Assembly (NCBI GenBank): GCA_027037575.1
Contig: JALVZP010000059.1
Span: forward strand, 1-8,932
DNA length: 8,932 bases
From: Desulfobacterales bacterium
Lineage (GTDB): Bacteria > Desulfobacterota > DSM-4660 > Desulfatiglandales > JALVZP01
Direction of reading: 5' to 3'
In this document: positions 6,670 to 8,932 of the stretch, one piece after another
How positions within the stretch are numbered: the stretch's first letter is position 1
Layout: the number at the start of each line of letters is the position of its first letter
Notes under the pieces: generated by a model
The model's database searches: none
Seen by the model: only the letters and a program-made list of their open reading frames with translations
What the model was told of the DNA's origin: nothing
Program-made: the position numbers and the translations under genes

Positions 6670-7548
6670 ATGTTTTCAGGATCTATTGTTGCAATTGTTA
6701 CCCCATTTAAGAATGGAAAGGTAGATGAGGATGCATTTAGGAAACTTATAGAGTTTCAAATAGAAAATGGAACAAGTGGAATTGTCCCCTGTGGAACAAC
6801 AGGGGAATCTGCTACACTCTCCTTTGAAGAGCATAAGAGGGTTATAAAGATATGTGTGGAGGCAGTAAAGAAAAGAGTTCCTGTAATTGCTGGCGCAGGG
6901 GCAAATAACACAAAAGAAGCTATAGAGCTTACGAGATTTGCAAAGGAAGCAGGGGCAGATGCAACACTTCAGGTAGTTCCCTATTATAATAAGCCAACTC
7001 AAGAAGGCCTTTATCTTCACTTTTCTACAATTGCAAAGGAAGTCCCTCTTCCACAGGTACTTTACAATATTCCAGGAAGAACTGGTGTAAATATGCTTCC
7101 TGAAACTGTTGCAAGACTTGCTGAGTTAAAAGAGATAGTTGCAATAAAGGAGGCGTCAGGAAATCTCTCTCAGATGGCAGAAATAATAAATCTTGCAGGA
7201 GACAAGATTACCCTCCTTTCAGGAGATGACAATCTTACACTTCCTATCCTTTCTATTGGTGGAAAAGGTGTTATTTCTGTAATAGCAAATATAGTTCCAA
7301 GGGAAACAGCAGAGATGATAAAGATGTGGGAAAAGGGAGATGTAGAAGGTGCAAGGAAGATGTTCTTTAAGCTTCTTCCTTTATGCAAGGCAATGTTCTA
7401 TGAAACAAATCCTATCCCTGTAAAGACTGCACTTTCCCTTATGGGAAAGATAAGTGGAGAGCTAAGGCTTCCTCTTTGTCCAATGAGGCCAGAGAATTTA
7501 GAGAAACTGAAGAATGTGCTGAAACAATATAATCTCATATATAAATAA
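6670..7548 (+). CDS. dapA: 4-Hydroxy-tetrahydrodipicolinate synthase
   Basis: DapA condenses pyruvate with aspartate semialdehyde, the committed step of the diaminopimelate pathway. The 292-residue protein has all the class I aldolase landmarks. These are the GTTGES motif at 42-47, the catalytic tyrosine Y132 in YNIPGRTGVN with R137, and the Schiff-base lysine K160 in AIKEASGN. YYNKPTQEGLYLHF (105-118) is also characteristic. A GGGAGG ribosome site precedes the ATG, 21 bases after dapF. A side role as another N-acetylneuraminate-lyase-family aldolase is possible in principle, but the dapF/dapB neighbours settle the call. Confidence 0.97.
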   Translation: MFSGSIVAIVTPFKNGKVDEDAFRKLIEFQIENGTSGIVPCGTTGESATLSFEEHKRVIKICVEAVKKRVPVIAGAGANNTKEAIELTRFAKEAGADATLQVVPYYNKPTQEGLYLHFSTIAKEVPLPQVLYNIPGRTGVNMLPETVARLAELKEIVAIKEASGNLSQMAEIINLAGDKITLLSGDDNLTLPILSIGGKGVISVIANIVPRETAEMIKMWEKGDVEGARKMFFKLLPLCKAMFYETNPIPVKTALSLMGKISGELRLPLCPMRPENLEKLKNVLKQYNLIYK

Positions 7549-7562
7549 TAAAGGAGAAACAG

Positions 7563-8366
7563 ATGATAAAGGCAATTGTTTCAGGTGCCTCAGGAAGGAT
7601 GGGAAAAAGGATAATAAGTATGATAAATGAGACAGAAGGAATTGAGCTTTCAGCTGCATTTGAAAGATCAGATCATCCTGACATAGGAAAGGATGCAGGT
7701 ATTGTTGCAGGAATAGGAAAGATAGGAGTAGAAATAATGTCTTCCATAGAGGATGTGATAGATAAAGGAGATGTTTTAATAGATTTTACTGTTCCTGAAG
7801 CAACATATGAGAATCTTAAACATGCAGTAAAAAAAGGGATTGCAATGGTTATTGGAACTACAGGATTTTCCAAGGATCTCTTAGAGGAAGTAAAGGATAT
7901 GGCAAAAAAGATAAGGTGTGTTATGGCTCCCAATATGAGCATTGGTGTGAATGTTATGTTTAAGATAGCATCTGAGCTTACGAGGATACTTGGAGATGAA
8001 TATGATGTAGAGATAATAGAGCTTCACCATAGGTTTAAGAAAGATGCACCAAGTGGGACTGCTTCAAGGATTGCACAGATCATATCTGAAGTAAAGGGAA
8101 TCAATTTGGATGAATCTGGTGTATATGGGAGAAAAGGGATTACTGGAGAAAGAAAGAAAGATGAGATTGGAATACATGCAGTAAGGGCAGGAGATATAGT
8201 TGGAGAGCATATAGTCATATTTGGTGGGATAGGAGAGAGAATAGAGCTTATACATAGGGCACAAAGCAGAGACAATTTTGCAAGAGGTGCAGTAAAGGCT
8301 GCAATGTGGATCGTAAATCAGCCTCCAGGTCTATATGATATGCAGGATGTATTAGGACTAAGATAG
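7563..8366 (+). CDS. dapB: 4-Hydroxy-tetrahydrodipicolinate reductase
   Basis: DapB reduces the DapA product to tetrahydrodipicolinate using NAD(P)H. The 267-residue protein starts with the nucleotide-binding loop SGASGRMG (7-14). It contains IGTTGF (97-102) and APNMSIGVNVMF (122-133). The catalytic signature ELHHRFKKDAPSGTA carries H155, H156 and K160. VRAGDIVGEH is the expected C-terminal-side motif. The ribosome site AAAGGAG lies in the 14-base gap after dapA. The gene is in one piece and typical in length. Confidence 0.97.
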   Translation: MIKAIVSGASGRMGKRIISMINETEGIELSAAFERSDHPDIGKDAGIVAGIGKIGVEIMSSIEDVIDKGDVLIDFTVPEATYENLKHAVKKGIAMVIGTTGFSKDLLEEVKDMAKKIRCVMAPNMSIGVNVMFKIASELTRILGDEYDVEIIELHHRFKKDAPSGTASRIAQIISEVKGINLDESGVYGRKGITGERKKDEIGIHAVRAGDIVGEHIVIFGGIGERIELIHRAQSRDNFARGAVKAAMWIVNQPPGLYDMQDVLGLR

Positions 8367-8376
8367 GAGAGGTTAT

Positions 8377-8932
8377 ATGTTTGAGAAGGCAGAAAGGCTT
8401 AAGAAGCTTCCACCTTATTTATTCAAAGAACTTGATAGAAAAAGGGATGAGAAAATAGCTGAGGGGGTAGATGTAATAGATCTTGGGGTAGGAGATCCTG
8501 ATCTTCCTACTCCCAAGCCCATAGTTGATGCAATAAAAGAAGCAGTAGAAGATCCAAGAAATCATAGATATCCTTCTTACTCTGGAATGATTGAGTTTAG
8601 AAAAGAGGTGGCAAGATGGTATGAGAAGAGATTTGGTGTAAAACTTGATCCTGAAGATGAGGTAATTGCACTTATAGGAAGTAAAGAAGGTATTGCCCAT
8701 TTTCCACTTGCATTTGTAAATCCAGGAGATATAACACTTGTTCCAAGTCCAGCATATCCTGTATATAACATTTCCACCATATTTGCTGGTGGAACATCCC
8801 ACTTTATGCCACTTTTAGAAGAGAATGAATTTCTCCCTGATCTTTCATCTATTCCTAATGACATAGCAGAAAGGGCAAAGATCCTGTTTATAAACTATCC
8901 GAACAATCCTACATCTGCTACAGTAAGTAAGG
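8377..8932 (+). CDS. dapL: LL-diaminopimelate aminotransferase, N-terminal part (3' end outside window)
   Basis: DapL converts tetrahydrodipicolinate directly to LL-diaminopimelate using glutamate and PLP, bypassing DapD, DapC and DapE. The 185 complete codons visible begin with a LKKLPPYLFKELDRKRDE segment. They continue with IDLGVGDPDLPTP, HRYPSYSGMIEFR and LIGSKEGIAHFPLAFVNPGD, a combination strongly typical of DapL rather than generic aspartate aminotransferases. The cofactor-binding NYPNNPT motif is at the right edge, followed by S rather than the commoner G. The PLP-binding lysine lies beyond the window. The ribosome site AGGAGAGG overlaps the dapB stop, and the ATG is 10 bases after it. 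The frame is open to the last base. It provides the missing step between DapB and DapF in this operon. Confidence 0.93.
   Translation, partial: MFEKAERLKKLPPYLFKELDRKRDEKIAEGVDVIDLGVGDPDLPTPKPIVDAIKEAVEDPRNHRYPSYSGMIEFRKEVARWYEKRFGVKLDPEDEVIALIGSKEGIAHFPLAFVNPGDITLVPSPAYPVYNISTIFAGGTSHFMPLLEENEFLPDLSSIPNDIAERAKILFINYPNNPTSATVSK

Overview
The window is an AT-rich bacterial segment that codes almost end to end. Arginine is mostly AGA/AGG, isoleucine is often ATA, and Shine-Dalgarno sites are strong. It holds two operons on the + strand with one small gene on the - strand between them. An anaerobe using ion-motive ferredoxin chemistry is the natural reading, because an Rnf complex is present. 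Lysine/diaminopimelate is made by the LL-diaminopimelate aminotransferase (DapL) route, which is found in scattered lineages such as Chloroflexota, Desulfobacterota, Chlamydiota and several uncultured phyla. The sequence alone does not fix the phylum.

Region 1 (1-5290) is an rnf operon in the order rnfC (3' part only), rnfD, rnfG, rnfE, rnfA, rnfB. The genes overlap or are separated by about 11-13 bases. Rnf is a membrane complex that couples electron transfer between ferredoxin and NAD to Na+ or H+ translocation. Two parts look non-standard. RnfB is 669 residues because an NADPH-dependent glutamate-synthase-beta-like flavoprotein module follows the usual iron-sulfur domain. RnfD lacks the (S/T)-x-A-T motif that normally carries covalent FMN, whereas RnfG keeps it.

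Region 2 (5283-5720, - strand) is the most interesting item. It encodes an RseC/MucC-family membrane protein, the family linked in E. coli to the Rnf-like Rsx system. Its reading frame is interrupted by one TGA exactly where the family has the third cysteine of its C-x2-C-x5-C motif. The frame stays open and family-like on both sides. A perfect 8-bp stem with a GGAA loop starts 13 bases after the TGA, which is the placement expected of a bacterial selenocysteine insertion element. I read this as a selenocysteine-containing RseC (Sec35). No selenocysteine machinery genes lie in the window, so this remains an inference. The gene runs tail-to-tail into rnfB with an 8-base overlap.

Region 3 (5721-5823) is a short divergent intergenic region with plausible back-to-back promoters for rseC and the next operon.

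Region 4 (5824-8932) is a lysine/diaminopimelate operon, dapF-dapA-dapB-dapL, with dapL cut by the window end. Together these enzymes cover aspartate semialdehyde to meso-diaminopimelate: DapA condensation, DapB reduction, DapL direct transamination, DapF epimerisation. No RNA genes, mobile elements, CRISPR arrays or notable repeats were seen.
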